Below, piece after piece: positions 35,024 to 45,833 of a stretch of 64,000 nucleotides of DNA; position 1 is the first letter of the stretch; each line of letters opens with the position of its first letter. The notes beneath the pieces were generated by a model. That model saw only the letters and a program-made list of their open reading frames with translations, was not told the origin of the DNA and did not search any database. The translations under genes and the position numbers were made by a program. Source of the DNA: Peronospora farinosa (Eukaryota; Oomycota; Peronosporomycetes; Peronosporales; Peronosporaceae); contig CANTFK010000943.1 of NCBI GenBank assembly GCA_947646735.1, positions 62,001 to 126,000 of the forward strand, read 5' to 3'.

Positions 35024-35254
35024 AGTTGCTCGAATTGGTGCCTTCCGCTGGCGTAAAAACTGTTGGTATCGGGACTGCACGCGCAGGCAATTGAGTTGAT
35101 GGATAGACCGACCCGGCAGCCACGGCCGGATCAGCACCTGCATGTGACGTACAGAGCAGGAATTATTCTTCTGCAAGTGGTTTTCAATGCAGTAAGCGTG
35201 GAACAAATGACCACATTGCGGCTGCTTTACAATATTTCTCTCGAACAGTTACAC
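35024..35254 (-). pseudogene. Decayed fragment duplicated from the RING-H2 gene
   Basis: On the minus strand this stretch aligns by eye with ~19165..19405 of the RING gene at high identity (long exact runs such as ATTGTAAAGCAGCCGCAATG). It covers the RING core and the Pro-rich linker but neither end. It has single-base changes at zinc ligands (the second Cys of SCSVCHM is Arg) and a deletion near 35130 that shifts the frame. It is not flanked by visible repeats and sits at the border of the repeat-rich region. Confidence 0.85.
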
Positions 35255-35602
35255 ACGCGGTTTTGAACGACGGTTAGGCGACATTTTATCGCTCTTGAAC
35301 ATTAATGTTTGATGGATTGATGTTGCTACAGAGCTCCCTCCGTAAAGTTATGGGTACGGATGACGACAATATCCATAACTTAACAGAGGGTAAAACTTAT
35401 CGGATTATGTGTCTTGTAATAAGAGACCTTAAATAATGAAAAGAAACCTGGCAGGTCCAGCCCTAAGGTTCAGACTGCTAAAACGAACTTAAATCGCTGA
35501 CTTCCTTAATAGTTGTATCCGGCCCAAAGGTGTGAAACACGTCGTAAACTTGTATTTTCTGTGCTATGAGTGAAAGCTATATGTAAATCTACAGTGTATA
35601 AC
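35255..35602. other. Intergenic flank with a small inverted repeat
   Basis: This is the left flank of the gypsy element. At 35337..35391, CCCTCCGTAAAGTTATGG pairs with CCATAACTTAACAGAGGG across a ~20 bp loop; the arms match with two mismatches. No coding region was seen. Confidence 0.5.
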
Positions 35603-36242
35603 TGTAACGGGGTTACACGACGGTTGTAACATCATTCCGAAAGTTTATGGTTGAAGTTTCCCTTTATTGCATATAATGCATTATGATACTTCTCTTTAGA
35701 GAGGTATTAAGTATAAGCGTTAAAGATACGGTATTCGGTGATACCTTATCTTATCGACTAGGATTCGATAATCGATAACGCTGTACTAAGCACATCATAC
35801 ACAGATGTTTAGACAATACGTCGTCCAATAGCAAAGTCTGCATATTATAATTACTATTATAGTAATTAATCTAGTGTAGGGTACTTAGAGTAGGACTATT
35901 CATAAAATCTTAATGCATAAATGGAATCAGTTCTCATTTTGAGTTTAAGATCGCAAGTCGTTCTGACTTGTTCTCTTGTGCACTTCGTGCGTTGCTTCTC
36001 TGAACCCTTAAGCTTCTAGCTTGTTCTTGCACTCTGTGCGTTTGTTCTCTGAACCTTAAGCCTATTGCTTGACTAACTTCAAGTCTCTTTGGTCGTTCCT
36101 TAGAACAGGGTGACTTTAAGTCGTTTAATTAGTTCCTTAATACTAAGTGGCTTTTAGCCTTAACTCTATTTAGTTCTCTAGAACTAAGAGGCTTCCAGCC
36201 AAAAGTCTTCCTCTGGCTAAAAGGCTGTGCAGCTCCGCTACA
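35603..36242 (+). repeat. 5' LTR of the first gypsy element
   Basis: About 640 bp, beginning TGTAACGGGGTTACACG and ending near CTACA. It contains AT-rich and CTT/GAAC-rich short motifs. The copy at the other end is close in sequence, but the last ~40 bp differ and the right copy carries a few bases more before its end. Confidence 0.85.
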
Positions 36243-36244
36243 CT

Positions 36245-36262
36245 TGGTAGCACTTGTTGGTC
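36245..36262 (+). other. Probable primer-binding site of the first gypsy element
   Basis: TGGTAGCACTTGTTGGTC begins two bases after the LTR end. TGGTAGCA fits a tRNA 3' end, possibly initiator Met. The second gypsy element has the related string TGGAAGCACTTCTTGGTCC at the same place. Confidence 0.5.
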
Positions 36263-36304
36263 AATCCTACACCTGAGTCTTTAAAGACTGACCCTCTGTG
36301 AGAA

Positions 36305-37300
36305 TGGAGAATCAAAATCACCTCTCTGAGGCGACTCGCGTTGGATAAACTATCTGTGTTCGTTGGACCCGATCAAATCGAGGCCCTTTTGGCCCAAGGC
36401 CCCGAGGTTCTAAATGCTCGTCTTGAGGCCTTTATGCGTTATGAGCCAACGCTCATTGGGCAGGTCCATGACCAGGCAGCGTCAGCTGCGCCTACACAGT
36501 ACATCCCGGTACCTGTACCCAATGCAGATCCAAAGGCTCGCCCACTCGTTTTAAACGTGAAAACCTTTGATGGGAAGGAGGGAGAAAGTCTTCTTCTTTG
36601 GGTTCGAGAAGTCGAAATGGCAATAATTGCCGCCATGCTTGTGTCAGATAAGCAACGAGTTGGCTTGGCCATTTCGAAGCTCGGTGGAAGAGCTAGAGAG
36701 TGGGCTTTAACGAGCGATGTCTCTGTAAATGTCGCATTCCCCACATGAGAAATGCTTAAAAAGCAATTAACTTGCGTGTTTGCACCGCCTAATCAGGCTT
36801 ATCGTGTGCGCTCACGCTTCCTAGCTACCCGACAGGGTAAGAAAGAATTGTCGGACTATGTCCAAGAGTTGAGAACTCTCATTGCTGCTATGCAGCAGGA
36901 CCCTCTGGCAGAGGAAGTCCGAGTAACCATTCTTATGGAAAGACTTCGTACTGGGGTCGCCAGGACAGAAGTTTTCCGTGTCCAGCCTTCGACTTTCGAA
37001 GAGGCAGTTAGTTTAGAGTTTAACCCTGAGTTCAATTTCAAATCTGCTCGCTATGGTCTGCCATGATACAATTCAAATGCATCTAACAGGGCGGAACCCA
37101 TGGACCACAGCCATGCTGAAGAAGCTGAGCTTCAAGCTGCTGAGCAGCAAGGTAACATCCGTAGATGTTACATGTGCGGAAGCACTAGGCATCTCCGCCC
37201 TAGCTGTTCGTTGCGAAAGCAACGTTCAAATCGGCAGAGCCGAAACCCTGCTCCTAGCCAAAAGGCGAGCACCGCAGGGGAAAACGTCAGCTCCCAGTAG
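36305..37300 (+). pseudogene. Gag and zinc-knuckle region of the first gypsy element, broken
   Basis: The frame starts with an ATG at 36305, shifts near 36341 and runs to a TGA at ~36746, where a Trp codon is expected. It continues in another frame to ~37066. Capsid-like sequence ([19 protein letters not shown] retrotransposon gag, then LSDYVQELRTLIAAM) is visible. A CCHC zinc knuckle, CYMCGSTRHLRPSC, lies at ~37170..37215. The breaks make it non-functional. Confidence 0.85.
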
Positions 37301-37449
37301 GCGTGGGGCGCCCTACCTTACGGGGAAAGAACTAAGTTCTGTTGAACCTTTAGGAGGTAAAGGAAAACAGGGCTTAGCCCCAGGTGATTCTGTGGATGCT
37401 TCCATGGAACAATATTACAAGCCAGGCTTGTTGGTTGTGTCGGCAACCG

Positions 37450-38040
37450 TTAAGGGTTTTGAGAAACCATGTCAATTCTAATTGACCCAGGGGCGTAAGG
37501 TAATTATGTCCGATGTCGTTCGCTTGAAGGGAGTCAGCTGTATGCTGAGGCGCTAGAAGCGCAAGAGGGTGACAGTATAACCGTTCGTCTCGCAACAGGT
37601 GCACGTGTCACCGTTCCTAAAGTTCCGTTGAACTTAGGTGTGAAGTTCTTAGACTTCATTAGCGTCGAACGCTGTCTTGTCCTAGATTTGGACTCGAGAT
37701 ATGATCTCATTCTCGGTATGGCTTGGCTGGAACGCCATGAGCCATGGATCGATTGGAGATCCAAAATTTTAGGTGCAACGCGCAATGTTCCTAGCGAAGC
37801 TTTGAAGAGTCATGAACCCACCTTCGCTAGGAAACAAAAGTGTTATTGGCGTGAGCCATTAACTGAGTCAGTTAGTGTGCTGGTCATTGGAGTGTCTGAG
37901 TTGACAAACTCCAATATCTATAATAATACTGTCGAAAAAAGCTCAATGACACTTAGTGGAAAGGCACGTACTCCAATGAGTGATACTGATTGTAATATGA
38001 GACACTGGATGTCGGTAATGACATCGGTTCTCGTATAGAT
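37450..38040 (+). pseudogene. Aspartic protease region of the first gypsy element, broken
   Basis: The protease active-site motif reads D-P-G-A (37484..37495) instead of D-S/T-G-A and is followed at once by a TAA stop. Downstream conserved pieces (LATGARVTVPKVPL, then RYDLILGMAWLERHEPWIDW) place the domain clearly. The enzyme is dead. Confidence 0.85.
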
Positions 38041-38619
38041 CAAGTGAAGGTCGATGACCTTGTTTGTAAAGTCACTGGTACTTGTGACTCACTGGATGTC
38101 AATACTGACATCGGCTCTCGCATAGGGCAGGTAAAGGTCAAGGAATCTGTTGACCTTGGGGATGATAGTATCCCAAGTACTTTAAAAGGTACGGTATCAT
38201 TAATGAGACGGCAACGTCGCCAGATGGCGGCTGCGAGACGCAAGGCGTCTGTTTTATCACGTAGTAATGTCAGTGACCAGTTGTACACCCTGTTCAACGG
38301 AGTGACAGGTGATGTAGATGGTGAGGTTGACCTTGAGGCCCTCCCATCATTAAATTCTCTCTTAGAGCTAGACGAAATGTCTGTGGATGAGTTTCATCAA
38401 GCCTTGAAGGCTAGTGATCTATCCGATATGGTGGTCATTCGACCTAATCTCGAGTTGAACTCATCCTCGGTTATCGAGAAGCAGTCCTTCAAGATACTAA
38501 GTGCACGTAGTGGATCCTCGATTCTGAAGAATCCTTTAGATCCTTACTACCCTTTAGCTAAGGAATTTCAGGAAGTGGTATGTCACGATCCACCGTCGGT
38601 TCTACCTTCTTCTAAGGGT

Positions 38620-40250
38620 GTACGTCATGAGATTGACTTGGTTCCTGGAACCACATACTGCGTAACACGGCAGTTTCCTTTACCTGTGACGTCATTGACA
38701 AGTTCTTTCGTGAAAAGCACGCGGTGGGTATGGTGCGCGAACACAAATCTCCGCACTCGACACCCACTTTTTTTTGTGTTAAGAAACCGAATGGTAAGTG
38801 GCGCATCGTTCATGCTTATAATAAGTTAAATGCAGCCACCATACCTGCGCAGACGCCAATACCTAGAAAGGATGTTCTTCGGAACAATATGGTCGATTGT
38901 ACCATGTACAGTGCGCTCGACTTAGTGGATGGTTATTACCAATTGCTTATGCGAGCTAGCGATATTCCGCTCACTGCTGTTAGTACTCCGAGCGGTATGC
39001 TCTGGGAGTGGTTGGTGATGCCCCAGGGGCTATTGAATGCTCCGGCTACGTTTAACCGTTTGGTGATGCAATTGGTTCGACCCCATCGAAGTTATGCACA
39101 GACGTACTTTGATGACATTTTGTCCACAGTCGAGCTGAACATGGGCGGTCGGATATTGAGAACCATATTGTTCATTTACGAGCTGTGCTCGAGTGCATTT
39201 GCACTAGTAAGTTATATGCTAATGCATCTCAGTGAATCTTTGGGCCGAAGAAATTCCCTTTCTAGGGTGCTTCATTGGGAAGCGAGGCCTCAGAGCGGAC
39301 CCCGCCAAGGTCAAAGCCATATTCGATTGGCCTGTTTTACAAAATCAGAAGGACATGCGTAAGTGGCTTGGCCTTGCCACTTACTTACACAAGTACAGCG
39401 AGAATTACGCTGATATGGCTCGGCCATTATCTAATCTCCTTATAAAGGATGTAGGATGGTGTTGGCATGCCGAACATGAGGATGCTTTTCAAGCGGTGAA
39501 AGCTAGCCTTCTTCATGCTCCTATTTTGGCTTTGCCAGACCCTGATCGACCGTTTAGCGTGGTGTATGACGCGTCGGAAATTTGCCATTGGCAGTGCTCT
39601 GTTACAAACAGATGATGAAGGCCGTGAGTGTGTGGTCGCTTTTGAATCTCGCCAGCTGAAAGCTGCAGAAAAGAACTATCCAGTTCATGACAAAGAGCTA
39701 CTTGCGATGAAGTATGCCCTGGTCAAATTCAGAGTTCATCTGCTGGGCTCAAAGCCTTTTGTGATCTCAGATGATGCGGTCGCCGCATCGCTCGCAGAGG
39801 ATGGCCAGATGGCTTTCATTCTTTGCTGAATGTAATAATCGCGGTGAAGTATAAGCCAAGCAAGCAAAATGCTTTGGCTGATGCGTTTTCACGCAGACCT
39901 GAATATGAGCTTGCTCATGTTACGACGTTTTCGTCTTCGATCACCGATCTCATTCGGACGGAGTATGATATAGATGATCATTGTATAGCGTTGCTACATG
40001 CTCTTAGCAGTAATAAGTTTAAAGACTCGGACATTAAATTGTCGGCACGATTACGTGCGAGCCTCCATCGATATTCTATCGATCAGGGGCTGTTGTACTA
40101 TCGTACAGATGTGGCGGATCCTCCGCGTATTGTGGTTCCTCATGACGAGGACCCAAAGTATCGTATCCTCTATGAGGTACATGACACCGCCATCGGTGGT
40201 CGTTTGGGTCGTGAAAAGACCTATGGGGTAGTATGTCAAAGTTACTGATG
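38620..40250 (+). pseudogene. Reverse transcriptase and RNase H of the first gypsy element, broken
   Basis: Reverse transcriptase motifs run across frames: [48 protein letters not shown] and the catalytic box YFDD (39105..39116). The connection and RNase H region follows (GLATYLHKYSENYADM, SVVYDAS, HDKELLAMKYALVKFRVHLL). Frame changes near 38700, 39200, 39600 and 39830 show decay. The order is that of Ty3/gypsy Pol. Confidence 0.9.
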
Positions 40251-41110
40251 ACCCAAATTATATTAATGGGTGAGCACATATGTGCGTACGTGTGAAACGT
40301 GTCAACGGGTGATACCCTCGCTCCATTCGGCAGCGCCGCTGGATAGTTTGCCGATTCCCACTGGTTGCTGGGAGTCCATTAGTATGGACTTTGTGTTTGG
40401 CCTTCCGAAAGATTCGCATGGCAATACAGGTATTGTGGTCTTTGTTGACCGTTTGAGCAAGATGGATCTCTTAGCGGCTGTGCCAGACTCGATAGATGAT
40501 GAAGGTACAGCGGAGCTGTTTATCGATCGAGTGTTTCGCCAACATGGCTTGCCAAAGGCAATTTTTTCTGACCGTGATCCTCGTTTTACGAGTAAGTTTT
40601 GGAAGTCCGTCTTCCAGGTGCTAGGCACCCGATTGGACATGTTCACAGCGGATCATCCGCAGACCGATGGTCAAACCGAACGCGTAAATCGCGTTGTTGA
40701 AGATATCCTCCGCAGTGTTTGTGCTGAAACGCCTAAGCGTTGGAGCGCTATGCTCCCTGTAGTTGAGTTTGCACTCAATAACTCCGTGCACTCTTCTATC
40801 GGCTACACTCCGTTCTATGTGAATGGCCTCACACACCCACGCGTTCCGTTAACGCTACCACCGAGTGGTTCAGGGCTTGGTGGGGGAGAGGTTGCCGATC
40901 GGCTTGCTGATGTCATCCCTAATACTGTTAAGAAACAGGTGAATACGTTTCTCGCAACGCGACTAAATGTCTTACGACATGTACAAGACGCAATGGCTGA
41001 TAGTCAAGACAAACAAAAAGAATATGCGGATGCTAAAGGCAGAAGTTGTAGTGATTATTATGAGTTCGGAGACCAAGTATTACTTAATGCTAAAAACCTA
41101 AGTATCTGCT
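40150..41110 (+). pseudogene. Integrase of the first gypsy element, with one frame break
   Basis: The zinc-binding part spans the frame break near 40245 (HDTAIGGRLGREKT, then CETCQRV). The core has the catalytic Asp in SISMDFVFGLP, the Asp in AIFSDRDPRFTSKFW and the Glu in DGQTERVNRVVEDIL, the DDE triad of retroviral-type integrases. It runs to a stop at 41118. Confidence 0.9.
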
Positions 41111-41117
41111 GTCTCTA

Positions 41118-41660
41118 AGAAAAAGTTGCGTCCGCGCCTTATCGGACCCTTTACGGTCGTGGCCAAGAAAGGCTTAGCGTATACGCTTAATCTGCCGCGC
41201 AAAATGCGTACGCACTCCGTGTTATATGCTGGATGCTCAAATCATATCGGAATCCATCCCAAGTGAGCACTAAGGCACTCGCGCCGAGTTCATCGGCATT
41301 GCCGCGGGGCGGATCATCTGCACCAAGAGGTCAAGCTGCCCCTCCACTCGGGCTCGGCTCTTTTTCAGCGACTCGAGGCGGGAGCTCATCGACTGCACAG
41401 TCTCACGGAGAGACTGCACCTCTTGAAGTAGCTCGGCATGAGCTTATGCCGGTACACCGACCTCCTCCGGCTTTGCTTGATGGACGGGGGAATCTTCAGT
41501 TGCATGTTGAGCTTCTACTGTAGAAACGTCGTCGCCATGGTCAGAAACAGTATCTGGTGAAGTGGCGGGGATATTCCGAGTCGTGGAACTCATGGGAGCT
41601 CGAGGTTCCCCTGCGGCAGGATTGCCCATACGCAGTGGACGTTTTTGAGCGTCGTGCGCA
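41118..41660 (+). pseudogene. Chromodomain tail of the first gypsy integrase
   Basis: After a frame change, plus-strand sequence reads LRPRLIGPFTVVAKKG (integrase C-terminal fold). Then, with a TAG at 41521, it reads QYLVKWRGYSESWNSWELE at ~41548..41607, a chromodomain core. Chromodomains steer integration of chromoviruses to heterochromatin. Confidence 0.8.
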
Positions 41661-41909
41661 GGGCCAACCTGTTGGCGATGACGCTTCTCACCTGTAGTGG
41701 TGGGGTTAGGCGAGTTAGCGGCCTCGGCCTGTCGTGAACTCGCGGCTACAGGTGTAGCTGAAACGCTGGAGTGCTGGGTAGCAGACGAATAATGCGTTCG
41801 TTGGGATTTCAATTTTCCCCGGGCCTTCAGTTTAGCGTAATCGTAACGCATTTTCGTTCGAGACGAACATCTGCCACATCGGCACTTGACCGTAGGGTTC
41901 ACATGCTGC

Positions 41910-42582
41910 TTAAACGTCGCGCATAATGCGCCCAGCGGCTAAAAGCCGTGTCTTCCTCTTCCTCGAATTCCCCGCGAACAGAAGGATGGGAACGCCCTTT
42001 ATGGGAGGGACTGGCGCACCGCGCACTTTCCTGTTGAGGCTTGCCAAGTATTGGCTTTGCGTAATAATGAGAGGTTCCAGATAGCGTTGTCGAAGAGCCG
42101 TTTGCATAGCAACATCCTCGAGTGAAATGGCCTCAATCCCAATGGCCCAGCCAGTAAGGGAATGTCCAGATGCCTCCTTTAGGCATTCTTCCACCGTAGG
42201 TGGTTTGAACCTGTACTGTCGGTGGTCCTGAAGTCTCGCCATATTCTTCGTCCGGCGCTTGGCACCTTCCTCTTGGTCGATGGTCTGCTGTTGTTGCTCG
42301 TCGAGTGGGTTGGTATCGTCACCGTTGGCGATACGTCAGGCGGGTCACTTCAGGCGGGTCACGTAACGCTGTTAGCGCATCTGCAGCACCACGTTCAGGT
42401 AGCGGATTCGGTGCATGACGAGTGTCATCTTCACCCGTGAGGGTGGCTAATGGGGACCCATTGGGTCCCACAAAGACGGTGTCAGTTTCGTAATCAACCG
42501 CCTCGTCAAGGTCGCCTTCAATGAGATCTCGTAGAGTCTGTGACTCGTTACCAGGAGGCGTCATAATGTGTGCCGTGAACAA
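41910..42582 (-). other. Opposite-strand open frames after the chromodomain of gypsy 1
   Basis: Two minus-strand open frames, 42319..42582 and 41910..42242, occupy the gap between pol and the 3' LTR. The first is acidic (LRDLIEGDLDEAVDYETDTV), the second basic. Neither has a recognised domain. A further minus-strand frame (41444..41902) lies antisense to the chromodomain and may continue them or be a shadow. They run head-on toward pol. Confidence 0.4.
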
Positions 42583-42659
42583 TCGTAAGGTTTAAACGTT
42601 TGCTAAAGCACTACCTCAAAGAGGAAAGGTGTCGAATGAAGTTCTATGGGAACTTTAGT

Positions 42660-42673
42660 CTGGTGGGGGAGAG
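42660..42673 (+). other. Polypurine tract of the first gypsy element
   Basis: TGGTGGGGGAGAG lies directly before the 3' LTR start at 42674, the usual site for plus-strand priming in LTR retrotransposons. Confidence 0.75.
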
Positions 42674-42784
42674 TGTAACGGGGTTACACGACGGTTGTAA
42701 CATCATTCCAAAAGTTTACGGTTGAAGTTTCCTTTTATTGCATATAATGCATTTTAATACTTCTCTTTAGAGAGGTATTGAGTA
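42674..42784 (+). repeat. 3' LTR of gypsy 1, left piece
   Basis: The first ~111 bp match the 5' LTR (TGTAACGGGG onward) with a few changes. Continuity with the 5' LTR stops at 42784 and resumes at 44485. Confidence 0.88.
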
Positions 42785-42894
42785 TGTGGAGAAGTGCCAG
42801 AAGTGCCAGAAGAATTGGGGTCCCTAGAAATATCACAATAAAAGGAAAATAATAATTTCTTAACCAGGCCTCGCAAGGTTCCAAGATTCAAATG

Positions 42895-43150
42895 AGGGTC
42901 ACCAGGGACAGGATACCATTTACCGGAAACAGGGGTACCAGTAAACAGGGACAGGGTTTCCAGTAACCGGGAAACAGAGTTTCTAGTAACCGGGGACAGG
43001 GTTTCTAGTCTCAAGGGACAAGCATATCAATTACCGGGGACAGGGGTACCAACTACCGGGACAGGGTTTCCAGTAACCGGGGACAGGGTTCACAGTCACC
43101 GGGGAAAGGGTTTCCAGTAACCGGGGACAGGTTTTCCAGTCAACAGGGAC
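42895..43150. repeat. Minisatellite 1: ACCGGGGACAGGGTTTCCAGT-type units
   Basis: About seven imperfect units of roughly 30-37 bp built on the string ACCGGGGACAGGGTTTCC lie in a row inside the nested insertion. Confidence 0.8.
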
Positions 43151-43357
43151 ATGTGTATGTGGAGAAGTGCCAAAGAAATGGAGTTCCTTCGTAGTTATAA
43201 TAATAACTGGCGTAAAAGATCTCGGTCACTCTATTGAATGAGTGACAGGGAGTGAATAGGGCCCCGAACTGGGCCAAAGTCCCGAGTTTGGAGAAGATAC
43301 CAGGTTGCCCTACACGACAGCCCGAAGGTCCAGTGCTGCTAGGGCAGCCTAGGACAA

Positions 43358-43595
43358 TTCCAGGTGACCGGTGGACCCCAGGTGACCGGTGGACCCCAGG
43401 TGACCGGTTAACCCCAAATGGACCAAATGACCCCAAGTGGACCAGGTGACCGGTTGACCCCAGGTGACCGATTGACCTTAAGTGACCGGTTGACCCAAGT
43501 GGACCGGTGGACCCCAGTGGAACGGTGGACCCCAGTGGAACGGTGTACCCCAGTAGAACGGTGGACCCCAGGGGACCGGTTGAGCCCAATGTCAT
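43358..43595. repeat. Minisatellite 2: GGTGACCGGTGGACCCCA-type units
   Basis: More than ten imperfect units of about 17-18 bp based on GGTGACCGGTGGACCCC occur here. The open frames on both strands with repeating PGVHRS-like or GDRWTP-like peptides are products of this repeat and not genes. Confidence 0.85.
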
Positions 43596-44484
43596 ACGGG
43601 CCCCATGTGGCCAGTTGACCCAAGGTTATAGAAGGTACAAGGCTTCCCTAAAGTGCAGAGCCGGTACAAGTCCCATGTCCTAAAGATCCAGTTGTTCTTC
43701 CACAAGTTGACACGTGGTACCATCCAGAGCGAAGGGTTAGGTTTAGGCAAGAAAATCATACAGAGAATAAGATAAATAAACACTTTCGAATTTGCATTAC
43801 ACGTGGCAGCTCTAAGCGCCCCCCTCCAAGCTCTTCTCCGTCACCTCACCTATTCCGGGCGGGATACCCTTTGGACCACCGACGTCAGGTGAGGTGACGG
43901 CTCAAGCAACGCAAGTTGAACCTCAGGATAGTTGGCCTGAGGTGTGCAAGTAAGTGTCAAGACTCAAGTGCGAACTTGTTTCGATATACCCACCTGTTCC
44001 AAGGAAGGGATTTATTTTGCCCCCCCCCCCCGTTGAAGACAGTCGTGTGGTAATATTCAAGCTCGAACGAACCCCAGGAAGTATTTTGGCCTGTGGGTTC
44101 GTACCCATTCAAGACCCGCTACAGGAAGCGGTTTCCCTACGGGGAGCAAGAAAAAGGGGTCGAAAGACCAAGAAACCGTTAGCCACCGAAGGGATACATA
44201 GTACCAGGTGCATCGCTCTCGACTCAGTCGATCGAGCTCAAGAAACCAGGTCCCAAGTGAAGTTTATCCACTCGGGGACCACCAAGTCCAAGTCTTATAC
44301 AAAGACCAAGTCTTTAAGTCTTCTGCGTCAACCGAGGAGCAAGACCAGCCAAGCCAACGGGTATACAAGGTGAGGCCCAAGGTTGACGCGACACGGTATC
44401 GGAGTACCCCCTCCGTAAGTCGGCAGTCCGGTGCTGTGTGTGTTTGTGGTTCTCCTACGTTGTTTGAGAATCCACTCCACCACA

Positions 44485-45022
44485 AGTATGAGCGTTAAAG
44501 ATACGGTATTCGGTAATACCGTATCTTATCGATTAGGATTCGATAATCGATGAAGCTGTACTAAGTACATCATACACAGATGTTTAGACGATACGTCGTC
44601 CAATAGCAAAGTCTGCATATTATAATTACTATTATAGTAATTAATCTAGTGTAGGGTACTTAGAGTAGGACTATTCATAAAATCTTAATGCATAAATGGA
44701 ATCAGTTCTCATTTTGAGTTTAAGATCGCAAGTCGTTCTGACTTGTTCTCTTGTGCACTTCGTGCGTTGCTTCTCTGAACCCTTAAGCTTCTAGCTTGTT
44801 CTTGCACTCTGTGCGTTTGTTCTCTGAACCTTAAGCCTATTGCTTGACTAACTTCAAGTCTCTTTGGTCGTTCCTTAGAACAGGGTGACTTTAAGTCGTT
44901 TAATTAGTTCCTTAATACTAAGTGGCTTTTAGCCTTAACTCTATTTAGTTCTCTAGAACTAAGAGGCTTTCAGCCAAAAGTCTTTCTTGAAATAAGAGCT
45001 GTGAAGCTCCGATGCAACTACA
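44485..45022 (+). repeat. 3' LTR of gypsy 1, right piece
   Basis: It continues the LTR from GAGCGTTAAAGATACGG. It is nearly identical to the 5' copy up to ~44985, then diverges to an end near CTACA at 45022. Confidence 0.85.
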
Positions 45023-45833
45023 CACTGTCTACTGCGCACGAGAAGCTGAGTAAGTTTCTGCGTGACGTAGGTAGGACACTTGTTAGTTGTTCGTTGCGCT
45101 CTCGCTTAAGAGAGAGGCAACTGGCGGTGCGACTGCTTAAGCAGTCGACCAACCACACAACCACCCTCGCACCCGAAGGTAAGAGATTCTATTCGCTTGG
45201 GGCCTCGCTTGTGTTGAAGGTGTGCGCCAAGTAGTACGAGGCAGCTTCGTAAAAGCGGACGTCTTCATCACTTACCATGTTCGTCGGAACGACGAGTACA
45301 CAAAGGTCCGTGGAACGACAGGTACACATTGACCTTCCTACACATTGACAATTAAACTTATCAATTAAGTTGAGTCTACCGGATGTTTAAGGCAAAATGA
45401 TGGGCTTATATGTAGAATTTGCGTACTTATCCGTCGTTACGACGGGCAGCACCAAAAAGGTGCACACAGGCTATAAGCAGCATAAAAGAGCTGGGCGGCG
45501 CACATAATAAAAAACAACATTCGGTCCTTAAAACATTATTTAATCTATATATGCGGTCCGTGCGCACCATGTCCGTCGGAACGACGAGCACACACCCTAG
45601 TATATGTAAAAAAATATTTATTTATTCACGAAGCTATATTAGCCTATCCAAGCTACCAGCGTGTCAGAAGGGATTCCGTTCGTGCTCGGAAGTGCTGATG
45701 CCTCGATAAGCATTAGTCACCCCGTGGTCGTTGCCGATCACGCGCAACTTGAGAGAGACTCTGATTTCCGTTTCGATAAATTCCTTTACTCCACCTGGAT
45801 GACGTCAGCAGGGGCATGTAGATTTTCACTCTT
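45023..45833. other. Region with no gene; short repeat remnants
   Basis: No credible gene was seen. A ~28 bp string with three or four changes (ACCATGTTCGTCGGAACGAC type) occurs at 45274 and at 45566, and several CGTCGGAACGACG-like palindromic motifs surround it. These look like remnants of another retroelement. A 77-codon frame at 45001..45234 is unassigned. Confidence 0.4.

Larger units (their letters stand above)
42785..44484. mobile_element. Nested 1.7 kb insertion, solo-LTR-like, rich in minisatellites
   Basis: The insert begins TGTGGAGAAG and ends CTCCACCACA, that is TG...CA. It is flanked by a 4 bp direct repeat AGTA (42781..42784 and 44485..44488). It has no long coding frame with a recognisable domain. 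These traits fit a solo LTR or small non-autonomous LTR element inserted in the older gypsy LTR. Its starting string TGTGGAGAAGTGCC recurs inside at 43158. Confidence 0.7.
35603..45022 (+). mobile_element. Ty3/gypsy chromovirus, decayed, with nested insertion in its 3' LTR
   Basis: The element has direct terminal repeats at 35603..36242 and 42674..42784 plus 44485..45022, the latter split by a 1.7 kb insert. Domain order on the plus strand is gag, zinc knuckle, aspartic protease, reverse transcriptase, RNase H, integrase, chromodomain: Ty3/gypsy chromovirus order. It is broken by several frameshifts and in-frame stops (TGA at ~36746, TAA at 37496, TAG at 41521) and so cannot move on its own. 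I could not find a clear target-site duplication at 35602/45023. About 7.7 kb remains when the insert is excluded. Confidence 0.93.

Noticed and set aside
43140..43620. Open frames of about 65-150 codons on both strands with repeating peptides
   Set aside because: They are produced by the 17-18 bp minisatellite and have no start context, domain or codon signal.
44021..44031. Run of C at 44021-44031 and a similar run at about 24151
   Set aside because: Simple homopolymers, possibly with length errors; no function inferred.
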